Part shown: in pieces, positions 18,093 through 30,442 of the stretch
Numbering within the stretch: position 1 is the first letter of the stretch
How the letters are laid out: each line of letters begins with the position of its first letter
Assembly (NCBI GenBank): GCA_001579985.1
Contig: LRSR01009768.1
Location: 5,001-40,473 of the forward strand
Direction of reading: 5' to 3'
Origin: Hypsibius dujardini
Lineage: Eukaryota > Tardigrada > Eutardigrada > Parachela > Hypsibiidae
Length of the DNA stretch: 35,473 nucleotides
Translations under genes and position numbers: made by a program
The notes under the pieces: model-generated
Seen by the model: only the letters and a program-made list of their open reading frames with translations
The model's database searches: none
What the model was told of the DNA's origin: nothing

Positions 18093-18141
18093 CTCATTTC
18101 TGTGGTGCAATTACGGATGGCAAAAGACCTTAAACGATCTA

Positions 18142-18147
18142 AATAAA
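18142..18147 (+). terminator. COQ6 poly(A) signal
   Basis: AATAAA lies 50 nt after the COQ6 stop, followed by GT-rich TGTTGTAAA. It is the only good signal in the 3' flank. Confidence 0.75.
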
Positions 18148-18700
18148 AAATGTTGTAAAAAACCATTCTGCTCTTTTCGTTCAATTGAACTTATTTTAAT
18201 GTCAAGTTTAGTTTGTGCCATCCCCATCTGCTTGAATTAACGAACCGGAAATGTGTAAATCGAACTGTTTTTATTTCACTTTTTGCTCGCCGGTTTTTAC
18301 ATGCACAACTCGCTTCGCTATTGGGAAGCATCCGCCGCTGTGCCATTAGAAGGCCAAAAAAACCCACCACGGAAGGGACAATTGCTTCTTGCAGGACAAG
18401 AAAGTCACCGAAAACGGCGAAAATGAATGAGACGCTTGTTCTCTCTCAAATTAACCCGCTCTTAGCCGTCTGAGGAGTGGGATCGGTGGAGTGTTCGCCC
18501 GTCCGTTCACCAACTGCGCCCAGACGTTGACCGGGACACGGCACTCGGAGCCGACGGGAGGACTTCCCACATGCGAATGGGAAGTTTGAGAGACCTCGTT
18601 CCCCCCGGTGCCACACCTCTGTCCCCCCCCACCTACCCAGGGGTCTACCCAGGGGGCCTACCCAGGGGTCTACCCGGGGGGGAAGACTTCACTGGAATGG
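18148..18700. other. Unassigned region with GC-rich island and 12-bp repeats
   Basis: A sharply GC-rich, non-repetitive stretch lies at about 18470-18600. It includes a stem-loop at 18562-18585 (ACTTCCCA/TGGGAAGT). C-rich tandem 12-13 bp units (CTACCCAGGGGT) follow at 18632-18682. Open frames here have no recognisable family, and I could not match the island to a known structured RNA. It could be an untranslated exon, a CpG-rich promoter or an RNA gene. Confidence 0.35.
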
Positions 18701-20693
18701 CCCGGGATCCTATGCGCTCAATTCAGTTGTTCCATCTGATTTTGCCATTAACGTTTGTTTGATTGAACTATTAATGGTCGTCTTATTCCCCTGTTAATGT
18801 TTGCTTCATTTACCTGCTAATATCTTTTTGTGTGGACGTTACTGTCACTATTACTGGTTTGCACCGGTTACTCTAGTACTGATTGATCATTACACGGACA
18901 TGTTTTGTTTGTTCGGTTTAACTGCTAGTGCTCTAGTACAATTCTTATTGCTTGCTTTACCACTAACCCTAGATATTTGTGCTAGTTTTTTTCTGTCGTA
19001 TTTGAAATTTACGAGCGCAAATTTGTGGTCTCAGGTCTGAGGATCTTTTTCGGGTTACACTCGGGAATTCAACGGGAGTCGACAAAATCAGTAGAGCGTT
19101 TGTATGTAACATCTATGCAAACTGCCGGAGGGGGGGGGGATTCAGACAACTCAAGTCAGGCAATAAAACATGGCTTCACGCAAATTCTCAGACATCAATC
19201 CACAAACGGAATCACAGAGAATACATATCGTCGTGGGGGGGGGGGGACGGACCTTACAGGCTTACAGTTACAGCCTCGATTACACTTGAGATCAATCTGG
19301 GCACAGGCATCAAACACAGCTTTGCGCATACGGACCGGAAGTATAAGACATTGATAAACTGCAAATGTTCTGTACAGACACTAATTTATTAACAGTATTA
19401 CATGATACATCATCGACATGAGGGAACCCTTAGTCACATTCGAGGAAAAGCTCTCGGACAAGTCAGCACTAGACACTTGGAAAGTTTCAGACACTTAAAG
19501 CGCACTAGTCAACGCTGATAAATCGTACAGGCTTAGTGACTTCATTACAGCCAAGGAACAACTTTACAGACAAGGAAGTTAATATGACTTTAATCATGGA
19601 CCAGACATCAATTCATCGAGAGGATACGCAGCGACTTTAAGGAACCTTATACTGCATTACAGGCATGATTACAGTCAAGGAAGAAGTACTCAGACAAACC
19701 ATTCACGAGTATTTATACTACGCAACATTAAGGAATCTTCCACAGGCATCATTAAGGAATCTTCCACAGGCATCATTACAGTCAATGAAAACGGTATTCA
19801 GACAATCCAATGCAAGTTACAGACATCAAATAAGAGATCTTCACAGGCTTACTCAGTTAACAGTCTTCACAATTGTAAGAAGAGGCACTTGAGCGTTCTC
19901 TGACGGGCTTACAAGAACAAAAAGTATCAAGTTTACAGGCGCCAAAATCACTAAGCCATCCACAAGGGGAATTAACAGGCTTACAATACTACATTACAGA
20001 CATGATCATTACAGACATGAAGAGGCGTTACAATGTCACCACAAAGAAACGATTTTTGATTCGCAGGATCAAGTCACTTGTGATATGCAATTCAACTGAC
20101 ATAGGCAAATCTTAGATTACTTACAGATCATAAATCTAAAGGTTACTTAGATTACTTATTACTCATTATTATAGATTACTTGAAGATTGTATATCGTATA
20201 ATTACTTTGCAAAGATTGCTTTACAATCTAGGCACACATATCAAGACACGGGCGTTAACGCGGTTCTACGTTTAGGCATGCGCCGGAAATGGCAGTTCAT
20301 CAACAACGACATGAAGTAACTCGCACAAAGTGGACCTTATAATTTCAAGGGCAATGTCAGCTCAGGCAAACGACAAATTTCCTGGACAAATTTCCTGGAC
20401 AAATAAGGAACTTTTTCTAGACACAATAGTTTCAATAACAGACAATAGAGGGCAATAGTTTTGATAATAGACAATAGAGGGCACAATAGTTTTGCATTAC
20501 TTTCAGGCAATTACGGACGATTCAAAACAGTCACAAATAATATGGGGAGAAAACCATCAGTTCGGTCTTGTAATACAGAAAGCAAGTCACGGTCTTAGTC
20601 ATCGCGAATTTGTTCAGAATAAGACGACAAAACGTTTTGGGATGATTACAGCTTACAGATAACGCAACATGTTCTATATATGCACGATTAATA
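18701..20693. other. Gene-free stretch of degenerate ACAG/CAGACA words
   Basis: No gene is seen. The + strand is peppered with TTACAG, CAGACAT and CAGGCAT. There are short direct repeats: 24 bp x2 at about 19728-19775, 17 bp x2 near 20370-20395, and a 35-40 bp repeat of GACAATAGAGGGC near 20440-20480. Pure G runs of 9-10 occur near 19128 and 19236. The composition looks like old decayed CAGA-type satellite. Confidence 0.5.
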
Positions 20694-21098
20694 GTAACTA
20701 GTAATGGTAACTAGTAATGGTATCTAGTAATAATAATGGTAACTAGTAATAGTAATGGTAACTAGTATTAAGTTATAGTAACTAGTAATGGTAACTAGGA
20801 ATAGCAATGGTAACTAGTATTAAGTTATAGTAACTAGTAATGGTAACTAGTAATAGTAATTAGTATTAAGTTATAGTAACTAGTAATGGTAACTAGGAAT
20901 AGTAATAGTAGCTAGTAATAGTAACTAGTATTAAGTTATAGTAACTAGGAATAGTAATGGTAACTAGTAATAGTAATTAGTATTAAGTTATAGTAACTAG
21001 TAATGGTAACTAGGAATAGTAATAGCTAGTAATAGTAACTAGTACTAAGTTATAGTAACTAGTAATGGTAACTAGGAATAGTAATGGTAAATAGTAAG
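20694..21098 (+). repeat. GTAACTAGTAATG tandem array
   Basis: Words GTAACTAGTAATG, GGAATAGTAATG and TATTAAGTTATA alternate, giving a variable 46-65 bp higher-order period marked by AAGTTATAG. The array is almost free of C outside ACTAG. Confidence 0.9.
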
Positions 21099-21599
21099 TT
21101 ATTCACAGTCAGTCACACAACAATTTCGGCAGATCAAGTAATACACTAATCATTACAAGTCACTAAGACTGGCATTTAACAATAACTCTCTTGAATGTCT
21201 ACATTTTAAGTCGGACTGCCCAGTCAAACAACGAAGGCTCGTAATAGACGGCAAAATTACAGACACATGGAACGTTGGAGTTCAGGCGCAATTTCTTAAG
21301 AGGCGTTCAGACATTTCCAGACAGGTCTCAGTTTTGTGTGTTTTACATTAAACATTATCTAGCCTATAAACTTGTCCTAAGGTAGTTCTTAACGGTGAAT
21401 TGTTTATTCGTTACTGCGAATTCGGTTGTTGTAACATTACAGAATTATCGAGTTTCCCATTATGTTACTCTACTCCTACTTTGATGGTCGCATGAATTAT
21501 AATTGCAGTCCTACGAAATGGGAAGGGATTAGTTGATTCGTGAAACGTACAGTACTACGAAGTTTCAGATTGACACTATATTAATGGCCGGGCGCAATA

Positions 21600-21905
21600 G
21601 AGAACAATGCGGAACAATTCAACTTACTGCCTTACATTACAACTACATTACATTACTGTTACTGCCTTACATTATTACATTACTACTACATTATCATTAC
21701 ATTACTACTACATTATTACTACATTATTAATACATTACTACTACATTACTACTACATTATTAATACATTACTACTACATTACTACATTAATACTATATTA
21801 CTACATTATTAATATACTAATACATTACATTACTGCATTATTACTACTGCCTTATATTACTAATACATTATTACTAAATGACTGCTGCCTTACATTACAT
21901 TACAT
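21600..21905 (+). repeat. ATTACTACATTA low-complexity array
   Basis: TTACTACATTA and TTACATTA words make this very G-poor on the + strand. The open frames (YYITTTLL peptides) are artefacts. Confidence 0.9.
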
Positions 21906-22439
21906 CAGTTCTCTGTTTGGCATTTAACACGTTTTCAGACAACAAAAATCGGGAATTCCTGGGCACTTGTATGTAGAAGAATGTAGTGGCAGGCATTAGA
22001 CGACGCTTTTAGACAACCGTAGGAGGAAAGCCGATCGACCATAAAAATGCAGACATATTACGGGAGACTTGAGGAACTTCAAGTAATGTATATAAAATGT
22101 ATTCTGTACTAGTAGTTTCAAACATTTTGTAGGCAGGCAGCAGCTTTGCGGAAGACCGGATTTTCAGCAAACGGCAGCAACGACGTCTTCTTTTGACAGT
22201 CAGCAAAGATTCAGACACGTTACTGGACAGCTGTGAACAGCATTGAAGTATCTACGGCTGGCAAGCAGGCAACTGATAGAAACTTCCAGACATCACGCGA
22301 ATAGGAACAGGACTCTAAGACATGTGGAGTTTTGTGACGTAGAGACGCTGTAGCAGAACCGTTGACGAGACAGGCGACTTTGCCGACAAACTGCGGACTC
22401 AAAATCAAATGACAGGACACTTCCAGACGCGAATCTTGA

Positions 22440-23035
22440 CCGGTCGGACGCGTTTCAGACATTCGAGTATTTGGGCGCACCATGACAGAAGGCATGATTC
22501 TTTGATCAACGGATTGAGACAATGACGGGACTTGCTGTCTGTGTCGAATTGAATAATGACTGTGACTGGGCGTTCAGGCAACATTTTCAGGAGTCGTTTG
22601 ATCGACGGCAGACGTTTCAGGCAGGCTTTTTTCAGGCATTTGACGCACAGCACGGCGATCGAGCAAGTTTCAGACATTGTCGGGGACTTCAATTCTTACG
22701 GACCACAGCTTTGAAACAGCGACTTTTGACGAGAATTATTTCAGACATTGGAGTATTTGAGCGCACGATGAGTCATGGAAGACGTTTTAACCAAAGGATT
22801 CAGACAAGTACGGGACTTTCAGCCTGTGTAGACGGGACGATGACTGTGACTGGACGTTCAGGCAACATCTGAGAAAATCTCTTGATCTACTACAGACGTG
22901 TTTCAGGCAGACGTGTTTCAGGCAGACTGTTTTCAGGCATTTCACCTACAGCACGGCGAATCAGTAAGTTTCAGACATGGTCGGGGACCCAATGCTTATG
23001 GACGACAGCATTCAGACAGCGACGTTCGTCGAATT
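22440..23035 (+). repeat. Tandem duplication, unit about 290-305 bp, two copies
   Basis: Matching phrases in the same order show two diverged copies: TTTCAGACATT...GAGTATTTG at 22453 and 22739; TGACTGTGACTGG near 22556 and 22840; CAAGTTTCAGACAT near 22664 and 22968. Small CAGACGTGTTTCAGG insertions lengthen copy 2. No gene is recognised. Confidence 0.8.
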
Positions 23036-23860
23036 CACCACCGGACGTAAAATCGCTCACAAAAGCGTCTAACCAGCGAACAAAATCTGAACCGTTCAGG
23101 CAGCTAAGCAACAGACCTAGGCATGAACAAACCGTTCGCAGAAAACAACACAAAAAAAATAGACATCAGCAAAGTTAGTTGTAGACGTCACTCACTCCGA
23201 AGCAACTACGCTGTTAATTAATCCTATTTCTCTGTGGTTCACTGGAGTATCTACACCACACATTCAAGTATTTCCCTTGCAGAACTGCATATGGTATTTA
23301 AACTCGCTCAACTACTTGAACCACTTTCCGCCTAACCTTATCAAATTTACTTCCCGAATGATGCTGCAGTGGGCGAAACGCAGTCTTAATATATTTCAAT
23401 CATCACAACTTCCCATTTAAAGCGCGCATTTACACTACTTGCATATAAACAGATCATGCCTGTACGGAATTAACAAAACTACCACGCCTAAAGACACACA
23501 CACACAAAGTCTGTTTTTACTTCAATCTCTGGCAGACATTTCGGATTGTAACTGCAAACGGAAGGGGAGGGGCCTAAATTCCGGATTGATTTAGAGCATT
23601 ATGGAAGCAGCAGGAAGGAGTCATTTCTGTCTGTAAGATGCATCAGCAGGGTGTTACGGTAACGCACGCTACGTCATCGGTTGTCTTGCCTGTCAGTTCA
23701 GCAGTGTTGTCTGGAATTTACAGCAATCGAGCCCGATCCCACACAATGATTTCTTCCGCTTGATCAACGTCCGACTGTAGTTCTCAGATACTCTTACTGC
23801 AAAACATAAGATGACCACGCCCAAAGCAAGGCACACTCAGCGGCTATGACATTTCGGAGG
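23036..23860. other. Gene-free linker
   Basis: No coding exon or RNA gene was recognised. The stretch ends where + strand polarity changes from CAGAC-rich to GTCTG-rich. Confidence 0.5.
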
Positions 23861-23879
23861 AGCACAATGATGCTTTCCA

Positions 23880-25180
23880 TACCACTATGACACTTTACAT
23901 ACAGCGAGCCGGATTGTCTGAGTGACTGGACTTCCGGGAATGGGATTGCCTGGATGTCTGGATTGCCGGTAACCAAAATGTCCGCATGTCTGTAGTTGCA
24001 GAAACCGAATTGTCTGAATGTCTGGATTACCGGGAACCAAATTGCATAGATGTCTGGATTAACGGAAATCGAATTGCCTGGATGTCTGGATTACCGGGAA
24101 CCAAATTGTCTGGATGTCTGTAGTTCCAGGAACGAAATTGCATAGATGTCTGGATTAACGGAAATCGAATTTCCTGGATATCTGAACATCGGAGATGCAA
24201 GTTGTCTGGATTACAGCAAATCGGCTTCGCTGAACTTAGCGCCCTTCAATCGGTTGTCTGCAGTGAAGCTTACGGAGCAAATTAGACTAACAAATTACGA
24301 ACAACACGTACCAACTTCGCAGTCACGTTCCGTGATTTTACAGTTGAGCAGAATTAACACAGCTGCCAAGGACGGGGTCCCGCGCCCATTTCCTAGGGGC
24401 TATCTTGATGTTTGAATTCCTGCGAGCTTAAACGCAAACTTGTCTGGATGCTGAATTATTCTTATACACGGGCTGCCATTTGTCTGGACGACTGCAATTC
24501 AGGGGAGCAGAGTTGTCTGGAATTCGCTGAACCGAATTGTCTGGATTTCCGGGGATGGCATTGTCTGGATATCTGAACAGCAGATCAGGGAAGCAAGTTG
24601 TCTGGATGTCTGGGTTTCAGGAAATTGACTTCACGTGAGTTGGCTCTGTTGTCTGCAGCGAAGCTTGCGGAGCAAATTAGACGAGCAAATTACGAACAAG
24701 ACATACCGAATTTACGAAGTCACATTCGTGTTGATTTGACACAGTTCACAGTTGGTTATAGTCTCACAGGGACTGGGTCCCGCACCCAATTCCTAGGGAT
24801 CTGTTACGTTTGAATTCCTGCAGCCTTATTAAACGCGACTTGTCTGGATGCCTTGAACTATTCATCGGCTGGTTGCCATTTGTCTGGTAGACTGCAATTC
24901 ACGGGGGTAGCGTTGTCTGGATGTCTGGAATTCGTTGAAACGGCATGTCTGGATTTCCGGGAGTCGACTTGTCTGGATGCCTTAACATCAAGGAAACACG
25001 TTGTCTGGATGACTGAATTCCAGGAGTCGCCTTGGCTGTAGTGAATCTTGTGGAACAAGTTAGACGAAGTAAATTACAGAAGAACACATACCAAATTCAA
25101 GCCCGAGTTGATTGTACAGAGTAAAGCTGACAGGGAGGGTCCCATCCATTCTTAGTAGGTCTTTACGTCTGAATTCCTAT
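23880..25180 (+). repeat. About 390-bp higher-order satellite built on TGTCTGGAT
   Basis: Three diverged large units are marked by GGAGCAAATTAGAC-type phrases at 24274, 24669 and 25052 (spacings 395 and 383). Each carries GGTCCC...CCTAG then GAATTCCT. Between them run 30-35 bp subunits of the form TGTCTGGATNTCTGGATTACCGGGAA. No gene was recognised. Confidence 0.85.
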
Positions 25181-25917
25181 TTCATGAAACAACAAGCCGA
25201 GCGAAGCTTTCGGTAGCAACTATCGTCTTTCCCGGATTACACAGGCATATGCACGAACACCATAGACGTCACCATGACTGTCGGACATGAACTGTTACAG
25301 CAGACTGCTCAGGGGCTTCGGACAGTGAGATGTCTATGTGGATGTCTTTGCGGGAGGAACGACGATTCCTATCAGTATAGACGGTCCTAGGACGGGAACG
25401 GTTGCTGCATGTAGTGGGATGTTTCACAGGCAGTCAGTCGAACGCGCAGACAGGCACAGGACGAAACAGACGAGAGTATTTCAGTCATACAGACGAGGGG
25501 GTGTTGGTTGTCTATGTGGGTGGATTCAGGCACAGTTGGACGGAAATGCGGCTTCTCAGACACAGCTTCTACAGTTCTTCAGACACGGCAGACATCAGCG
25601 TCATAGACACGCACGGCAGACTGCAGCTTCCTGTCGACGACAGCTTACGTAGTCACTAGTCAAGACATTGCTCGGCAGACACGTTGTGCGCGTACTAAAC
25701 GGGAATGTGTTCCTGTAGAGTGGGTGTGGAAGGGACGAACCAAATGTTACACGTGGAACTAGAAATTTTTTTGTCTTACCCCAAAAAAAAACAACATAAA
25801 ATTCCCAAATTGTGAAATCCAACAGGCTCAGCTACATTTCAGGCAGTGCACCGGGCATCTCAGAGACAGAGACATCAATGGAACATTTTCTCTGCAGACA
25901 CGCGAACAGACAGCGGA
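25181..25917. other. Gene-free stretch with CAGACA words
   Basis: Open frames of 70-100 codons at 25338-25659 are biased towards CAGACA and GGCAGAC, and no family was recognised. AAAAAAAAA near 25783 and a second A/T-rich patch precede the next repeat. Confidence 0.4.
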
Positions 25918-26630
25918 CTTGTCGCCTGTAACAGCTAACTGTAATAAGACACGATGACGGCGCCTTTGGACGATGAGTCCGAGGGCTGAGAACCAGGTAC
26001 TAGGCACAGGAAGACGACCGAGACAGACCAGTAGAGACAATACGTTGTCTGGATTCCTGTAGGACTAAGACAGATCAGTAGAGACAATACGTTGTCTGTA
26101 TTCCTGTAGGACTAATACAGATCAGCAGACAGTACGTTGTCTGGATTCCTGTAGGACCAAGACAGATCAGTAGAGACAATACGTTGTCTGGATTCCTGTA
26201 GGACTAATACAGATCAGCAGACAGTACGTTGTCTGGATTCCTGTAGGACTAATACAGCTCAGCAGAGACAATACGTTGTCTGGATTCCTGTAGGACTAAG
26301 ACAGATCAGCAGACAGTACGTTGTCTGGATTCCTGTAGGACTGAGACAGACCAGTAGAGACAATACGTTGTCTGGATTCCTGTAGGGCGGGATGAATGCA
26401 GAGTTAACTGAAGTCGCGATTAACGTTGCCTTACCCCAAAAACCACTCGATCGGTCCCCAACTTTCCCAAATGATCCGTTCACTCAGTTACAGTCACGTT
26501 CAGCATTCAGACACGATGGGCGGGAGATTGTCGCCTGTAACAGCTCAACACACACAGTCGAGCAAACACATTACGCCGTTGGACGAGTCCGCAGGCAGTC
26601 AGCAGCTAGTACCAGGACAGTCAATAGTAG
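25918..26630 (+). repeat. Tandem array (47/45-bp dimers) bracketed by direct repeats
   Basis: The array at 26040-26390 has GTTGTCTGG at 26044, 26091, 26136, 26183, 26228, 26275, 26320 and 26368. Steps of 47 and 45 bp alternate, because units with AGTAGAGACAAT alternate with AGCAGACAGT. It is flanked by diverged direct copies of a segment of about 95 bp (TTGTCGCCTGTAACAGCT ... GGACGA ... GTACCAGG or GTACTAGG) at about 25918-26010 and 26529-26620. Confidence 0.88.
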
Positions 26631-26639
26631 AGTAATAGT

Positions 26640-27960
26640 GTAGAATGGTGCTCACGATTACTGGACGGCCATTTCCTCCATCGCATCCCATCCCATCCTG
26701 AGTTTTTCAGCTACACCCTTTCATAGTCAGATCACAGGCACGAGATACCGAAACACACTTTATCCTGCAGACTGCGGGGAACGACTAGCGACTGTTGCGG
26801 ATGTTACGTACGTTTAGGCGAATGAGAGACGTCACATCTTACCAAGGCATTGATTGATTGACTGAAACCCCGAAAAAAATTCCCGTATTCACCCAACATT
26901 TCCCATCCGGTTCACAATCCTACTTCCTGTTGGTACATGGACGAAAATTCCCCAACATGGCAAAAGGCAATCAAAATAAGAGGCTTTCGGCGCTATACGT
27001 TACAGCATTTCACACGGGTGTGTCCTTGTTCGATTCGTGTAGCTCGGAGCTTGACTTCAACATACAACCGCTGTGGACCCAGGCACTGGAGGAGCTTAGT
27101 CGTCGTCTGGAATGATGTTGAAAACACTTGTTCGCCCTACATCGGCCGAGGCCGATTACCAATGTATAAATACGGTGAATAACTCTGCTACAGCATAGGC
27201 AGTTTTGCAGGGGAGTGCTACGTTACGATTGACTGCGGACCCATCCCGGTTCCTTGTCTGCCGCTGCTGCTGCTCTTCCTAGGGGGGGGGGGCGTGACAT
27301 CAGAATTCTTTACCTCCGTCACTTCTGGTAGCACGTGATTTCAGGGCTAAATTTGAAATTGACTGCTTGCAGATAACGAGAGAGAAGACTTGTCCTGTTG
27401 GGGAGAAACTCAGCACAGCAAAAATCAAAAGACTGATTACACTGAAGTGAGGACGGGCCGGTGGGAGGGATGTCTGCATGTACTAGTGCCGTGGATTTTG
27501 CAGGATGTCTGGAGAGGATGTCTAGAGAGGATGTCTGGATGGACTGCTGATCAGCGATGTCTGTGGGTTCGTGGCTCTCTTCCTGGTTCTTGGGTGCATC
27601 GTTCCTACACACTCGGGTACTGACTAGTTGAGCTGCTGGATGGAGTATGCCGAATAGACTGCATCTACAGTATTGCTATGAAGGACTCTGCGCATTCTGG
27701 CCAGGTCTTGCAAGAGTGGGAGGGGGCGGGGATTCCGATTCCCAAAATTAACACTGCTACGCTGGAAAGTATTTCGAAGAGCTCCGGGAAAAAAGATGTA
27801 AATAAAATGAAACGTTCCCCATGTTCGCTGTTGAATTGTCTATAGAGGGCGTGGTCCAAGGCAATTAAGAACTGCTCTTTTAGAGGGCGATTTCGGCGTT
27901 TTCAGGATGGGTAGTTTGTGAAGAAATTTTTGAACTTGATCAGGATGGATGCTAATTTTC
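26640..27960. other. Gene-free stretch with a possible TATA box
   Basis: No recognised gene. An open frame ending at 27115 (...WTQALEELSRRLE, ATGs at 26937 in another frame and 26957 in this one) has less repeat bias than its neighbours but matches no family I know. ATCGGCC-GA-GGCCGAT (27140-27155) and TATAAATAC (27165) lie close together, and a run of 10 G is at about 27281. TGTCTGGA words recur at 27470-27545. Confidence 0.4.
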
Positions 27961-27989
27961 GACGAGAGCGGGAGAAATTCGGGTGTTCA

Positions 27990-28980
27990 AAAGAATTGAC
28001 GATTTTTTCGCAGAATGAAATATGCCTGAAAGGAATGGTTACGAACGAACGAAATACCGAGAACGCTTACCGAACGAACAAAATTGCGTGTTCCTAGAGT
28101 TTGATGAGATTTTCGTTGAAGGAAATATTTGACGCTTGCAAAAAATTGTTGGACGAACGAGGCGCAAAATAACTTCCAGGGTAAAATGCAGTAAGCTAAA
28201 GCGCAAAATGGCGAACGCGCAGATAGTGAGGAACAGAACAGTTTAGAACAGAGCAGTTTGGAACAGAACAGTTTAGAACAGAACAGTTGAGAACAGAACC
28301 GTTGGGAACGTTTCGAGGAGGAAATTGAGCAGAAGAGTTTTTGGAAGAAACTTTGACGAATTTTTCGAACAAGTGCCTGAAAGGAACGATTACGAACGAA
28401 CGAAAAAAATATTCGAGAACGCTTACCGAACGAACGAACCAAATTCCGGCTACTTCAAATTCGCAGACAGTTTTTCGCGACGAATTTCATGGAAGCTTCT
28501 CACAAAATTGGGCGACAAGTGCACAAAAAGAACTTTCAGAATGAAATGCAGCAAGATAAGATGACGGTGAAAAGTGGCGAACTGTTAGGGCAAAGTTAGA
28601 CGGAACAAGTGGGAACAAGTGGGAACGGTTAAGCAATTGAGAACGTTTTGAGACGAAAACTGAACAAAAAAAAGTGTCGTTGATGAAATTTTGTTGGGCT
28701 TGAATCGAATCGAACTCGAATTGCAGATTTTCAAACAAACGCCTGAAAGGAACAGTTACGAACGAACGGAACAAAAAGTGCAAGAACGCTTACCGAACGA
28801 ACGAAATTACGTGTTCTTCAAAATTGGGCGTCGGGTTTTCGTGAGGAGAATTTTTCCAAGCTTGCAAAATTGGGCGGAAAATGACTTTTCACAGTGGGAA
28901 AAACATGACAAACCGAAGAGGAAAATTGGCGAACGTTCAAGGCAAGAGATCGATGTAAAATGCGGGATTTCTCAAAGAAC
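27990..28980 (+). repeat. About 360-bp satellite, three diverged units
   Basis: GCCTGAAAGGAA begins matching segments at 28024, 28375 and 28741 (spacings 351 and 366). Each continues TTACGAACGAACG..., GAACGCTTACCGAACGAACG and AAAATTGGGCG or a similar phrase. A short GAACAGAACAG run lies at 28230-28310. Two units keep related open frames (PERNxYERT...), which I take as repeat-derived. Confidence 0.85.
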
Positions 28981-29302
28981 AATTCCCGAAGCTTCCAAAA
29001 CAGACATCGCACGGGCGGGGGCACAAGACACATTTCGAGATAAGAATAATACGGAAGTAAAATTGTCAGCAGATTCTGATAAGGACGAACAGGGGGAGGT
29101 GCGAATTTCCAGAGAACAAAGGGGAGGACACTTTCCGACGGAAACTGAGCAGGCGATTCACAGGGAATCTCGACTGAAAAAAACTTGCCTCTGTTGCTGG
29201 GCAAAAAAAACCCCGTCAAACCAAGACAAAAAACTGACTGGAAGATTGACAGTACTGGAAATTGTGTATATGCGCGTTACATTGGAGCACTGCATTGAGA
29301 AA

Positions 29303-29420
29303 TGAGGAGAGAATAATCGGGACAGACATACCCGATAAAATGGGGAGGAGAATAATCGGGACAGACATACCCGATAAAATGGGGAGAATAATCGGGACAG
29401 ACATACCCGATAAAAAATGG
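29303..29420 (+). repeat. 36-39 bp tandem repeat x3 with internal hairpin
   Basis: AATAATCGGG recurs at 29312, 29351 and 29387. Each unit has ATCGGG and CCCGAT separated by 9 bp, able to form a small hairpin. A fourth, degraded form (AATAATCGTACCCGATAA) is near 29577. Confidence 0.9.
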
Positions 29421-29429
29421 GAAAATTCT

Positions 29430-30440
29430 CGGAGCATTCAACTTTTCCTATTTTCGCTTTTCACTTTTTTTGGGCGTTATTTTCGCTTCAACCCCACGAG
29501 GCCTCGATTTGTCTGCTGGTCAATGTAGCAATCAACCTTAATCCATACAGAGAGGAATAACGGCAAAATGGGAAAAAATAATCGTACCCGATAATTTCGT
29601 CATGTTTTTTTGCAACAAAAACCAATGCAACTTCACACAGGCGGAAGAGCGAGAGGAGAGAGGAGAGAGACATCCTCCGGGATCGTTCCAATTACCGTAA
29701 CAGGGACTTTTGGGTGCGAAACAAACAACAGCACTGCAACAAACTCGACCAAAACTACTGCACACAAAATTACACATAAATAAATAAATATTAAAAAAAA
29801 AAATAAGTGACTATCATTACAGCATACCGTAATCAATTGGGGCTACATCCCGTACCTATGCCTTCGATTTTTTTCTGTCCCATTACAGCGTGACTCGGCA
29901 TGTACTCTGTGTGCTTTTTTCTCTCGGGATCCTACAAACAAATCAAATCCTACCGGAACACACAAAACACTACACGCTTTTGAAATATCTTTAAGCAGCA
30001 AGCATATCTACGAAGCTGTGGTTGGGTGGTTCGGTTCGGTTCGGTTCGGTTGTGTAGTGACGAATTGTTCCTGCCCCGTCTTCTTTTCTCTCTGACCAAG
30101 TACTGGGTACTTCGAGTTGGAGGGTGGGTACGTCCTATGCGGGATCGAAAACGCATCCCGGCAATAAAGCGAAGACAGAGACAATCGATCGATTTTGCAG
30201 CTGCTTGTTGGACGGAAGACATATAAGGAGGTCCCGGATCTTTCGGCTACACACCACGCGCAGAATCTTCTGCTCTCTCCCTATCCGAATGACCGATCAA
30301 CCAATTGGACATACGAGTGTGTCTCTCTACACAAGGCAAGCTGCGCGACCTGAGTGGAAAAATTCAGAAAAAAACACCTGCTTGTAAAGGGACTCTACGC
30401 TTTTCTTTTGGGTGCACAGCGTTTTTGCTGGCTTGAGCTT
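29430..30440. other. Gene-free stretch with GGTTC pentamer and hairpin
   Basis: No gene is recognised. It contains a GGTTC pentanucleotide run at 30030-30052 and a CGGGAT/ATCCCG hairpin near 30140-30160 followed by AATAAA. Open frames are short and without family features. Confidence 0.45.
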
Positions 30441-30442
30441 AC

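Noticed and set aside
25965-25990. CGATGAGTCCGAGG, close to a hammerhead core
   Set aside because: The CTGATGA and CGAAAC elements are not both present and the helices do not form.
25918-26620. Direct repeats around a 0.5-kb interior, considered as an LTR-type element
   Set aside because: The repeats are short and diverged, the interior is only a tandem array, and no primer site, polypurine tract or coding region is seen.
26858-27115. Frame ending WTQALEELSRRLE, considered as a small gene
   Set aside because: No family, splice context or initiation context supports it; left as a gene-free stretch with low certainty.
28691-29305. 204-codon open frame
   Set aside because: It has no ATG start, lies in a diverged 360-bp satellite and matches no family.
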